A DNA stretch of 64,000 nucleotides from Azadirachta indica (Eukaryota > Streptophyta > Magnoliopsida > Sapindales > Meliaceae). Positions 62,501 to 64,000 of this stretch are shown here, piece after piece. The position numbers and the translations under genes were made by a program. Numbering within the stretch: the first letter of the stretch is position 1; each line of letters opens with the position of its first letter. Where the stretch lies: the NCBI GenBank assembly GCA_022749755.1, contig CM040442.1:5616457-5680456 (forward strand), written 5' to 3'. The notes below the pieces were generated by a model. That model was not told the origin of the DNA and searched no databases. It saw nothing but the letters and a program-made list of their open reading frames with translations.

Positions 62501-63765
62501 CTGCAGCAAAGAAATGAACAAAATGAGAAATGACTGCCAAGTTATTCTAAATTTTCATTCAAGGATAAATAATAAACAACAATTCAGTTCTCACCTCTTT
62601 GGTCTTACGATTCCACTTACATCTTTCAGAATTGTCAAATGCTTCTTTCTACTTGAAAGAATGTGCAGAGAGTTCAAGAAACCCTTCAAAAATACACAAC
62701 ACACATGAGCAGAGAATTTAACAAAACATAATTACGCAAAGTTACTGATTCAACTTTTAGATGAATGTTGGTACCTCAATTATGTTGGCACAGAAGTTAA
62801 TGAATGTTGGCAAGGCTCTACTTCCTACATACGCTTCTGCTTCAACATTTAGATGCTCAAATCGAACTTCGATTTTTGGAAGCTCAATTCCAACTCTGAA
62901 AAAAAAAAAAGCAAAAGAAAAATGAAAATCATATTTAAATACAACTCAAACGAAAACAACAATTTCAAGGACTAGAACACAGATGCCTTATTTTTTCTCT
63001 GAGAAAACCTGCGAACACCATGCACATAACATCTCTTATCATTTACTTGCAATAGTAATTGGAGGACTTCACCTTCATTCATCTCGGACTCTATTACTCC
63101 AATAGTGTTACTCAAATTCGTGCATCCATACATGAATACATGCATATACATAGACATACATACATACATAAAAAATTTTATACATCTTGACCTTTGTCAC
63201 TCTGATGTCTTGAGTGTTTGTGTAAACTCAAACTCACGAATGCATACATGAACACACACATACATGCTACACCTATAAAAATTTTAGTCCATCTTGGCTT
63301 GTGTGACTTGAATGTCTTGGGTATACATACATACATACATGCATACGCGTACATGCATCCGTTTATGGATGTTTATGTAACTTTTCCATGTGTTTAAAGA
63401 GCACAACAGACGACCATTTCCGGCATAAAAAGGGAGAAATTTTACCTATCAATGCGATTCCTGAGCTTCAACAAGAAGCTCTCATTATCAACTTCTGCAA
63501 CTCTGATCAGTTTTTCAATCAACTTCTGTCTTTCTTGCAGTCCAAGATTGTACACACTAATTTCATTAGCACCACCATGAGAAGTAGTTAATATTCCTTT
63601 TCTCAAACGATCAAAGGTAGGCAATTTCTCAAGTGCAGCCCATTTTAAAGCCTCCTCATCATCTTCTTCTCTCGAAGACCTTGCTTCCCTAACACTACCT
63701 CTCCATATAGAAGCACTTCCTATACGTAAACTATTTCTAGCTTTGTAAATATCACCACCCTCCAT
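56559..63765 (-). CDS. G6: full-size ABCG/PDR transporter, 1452 aa
   Basis: Exons, 5' to 3': 63765-63446, 62895-62775, 62683-62595, 62500-62416, 62304-62145, 62042-61966, 61662-61609, 61526-61436, 61353-61052, 60927-60646, 60566-60250, 60149-59989, 59901-59798, 59719-59563, 59482-59360, 59271-59111, 59033-58701, 58570-58280, 58196-58113, 58011-57878, 57763-57536, 57428-57257, 57176-56922, 56816-56559 (TAG). They sum to 4359 nt in one frame. Domain 1: GPPGSGKT 183-190, ISGGQ 322-326, LFMDE 343-347, LLQP with Leu380 at the switch-His place. Membrane domain 1 spans exons 10-14 (about 530-770). Domain 2: GVSGAGKT 900-907, LSTEQ 1007-1011, IFMDE 1028-1032, His1064. Membrane domain 2 spans exons 21-24 (from about 1180). 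So one ATP site is canonical (domain 2 Walker motifs with the domain 1 signature) and the other degenerate, as known for plant PDRs. Expected in the plasma membrane; such proteins export defence terpenoids, phenolics or hormones, but the cargo is unknown. Confidence 0.94.
62896..63445 (-). other. Intron 1 of G6 with CATA-type repeats
   Basis: This 550-bp intron contains imperfect CATA/CATG tetranucleotide runs at about 63121-63171, 63239-63268 and 63322-63358. The segments between them, near 63172-63217 and 63279-63321, are diverged copies of each other (AAATTTTA, CATCTTG, TGTCTTG in the same order), so a unit of about 100 bp was duplicated. Intron 1 is much shorter in G2-G5. Confidence 0.7.
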
Positions 63766-64000
63766 TTATAAGATTATCACAGCCGAAAACCCACCAAAAT
63801 ACAGAAGGGCTTTCTCAGCTTCTCTCTTTCTGCTGAACTTAAACAAGAAGAAATCCAAGAACAACAAAGATGGGTATTGTTTTCACAAATCAATGTGTTT
63901 GTATATGTCGATGAAAATATATACAAGTGAAAATGGGCGGCTCACATGGCTGTCCTATTAATTTCTATGGAGGTTTGAATTTCCATGTTGGTTAGTATTG
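63766..64000. other. G6 upstream region
   Basis: 5' leader and proximal promoter of G6 up to the window end. A minus-strand TATATATT at about 63916-63923, roughly 151 bp before the ATG, sits where G4 and G5 have their TATA elements. Confidence 0.45.
63916..63923 (-). promoter_or_regulatory. Candidate TATA element of G6
   Basis: TATATATT on the minus strand at a distance from the ATG like that in G4 and G5. The flanking sequence is not conserved, so confidence is lower. Confidence 0.4.

Noticed and set aside
1..64000. CRISPR arrays, prokaryotic operons, phage or virus genes
   Set aside because: None seen. The DNA is plant nuclear, and all short direct repeats are microsatellites or spacer duplications.

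Overview
The window is nuclear DNA of a flowering plant, almost certainly a eudicot. The genes are split by many short GT-AG introns, the spacers are very AT-rich, there is a eukaryotic tRNA gene, and every recognisable protein-coding gene is a full-size ABCG (pleiotropic drug resistance, PDR) transporter most like the NtPDR1/AtABCG40 group. I cannot name the species from sequence alone.

Layout: seven PDR copies lie head-to-tail, all on the minus strand. From low to high coordinate they are G0 (1-204, only the first part of exon 1, with a nonsense codon), G1 (874-8692), G2 (10046-16855), G3 (21339-28301), G4 (34141-41500), G5 (46159-52956, one frameshift) and G6 (56559-63765). I traced 24 coding exons in each of the six complete copies by splice sites, phase and mutual alignment. 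The structure is constant. Predicted products are 1451 (G1), 1436 (G2), 1435 (G3), 1456 (G4), 1456 if unshifted (G5) and 1452 (G6) residues. Sequence similarity groups G2 with G3 and G4 with G5. G6 is close to them, and G1 (with G0) is the divergent branch.

Each protein has the reverse PDR order: nucleotide-binding domain 1, membrane domain 1, nucleotide-binding domain 2, membrane domain 2. They would sit in the plasma membrane and export small compounds such as terpenoids, phenolics or hormones. Substrates cannot be read from sequence. The copies need no partners, so the cluster is a family expansion, not an operon or a pathway.

The spacers hold a tRNA-Glu gene (643-714), a long-inverted-repeat Mutator-like element downstream of G3 whose empty site survives downstream of G2, simple repeats, and a pair of related plus-strand promoter/exon-like segments upstream of G2 and G3. 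There is also about 2 kb between G4 and G5 that I could not match to any other spacer. A copia-type LTR plus primer-binding site sits in intron 6 of G4. Several stretches show exchange between copies: about 720 bp of G4 and G5 are identical across introns, and G3/G4 and G2/G5 share segments that break the pairing seen elsewhere.
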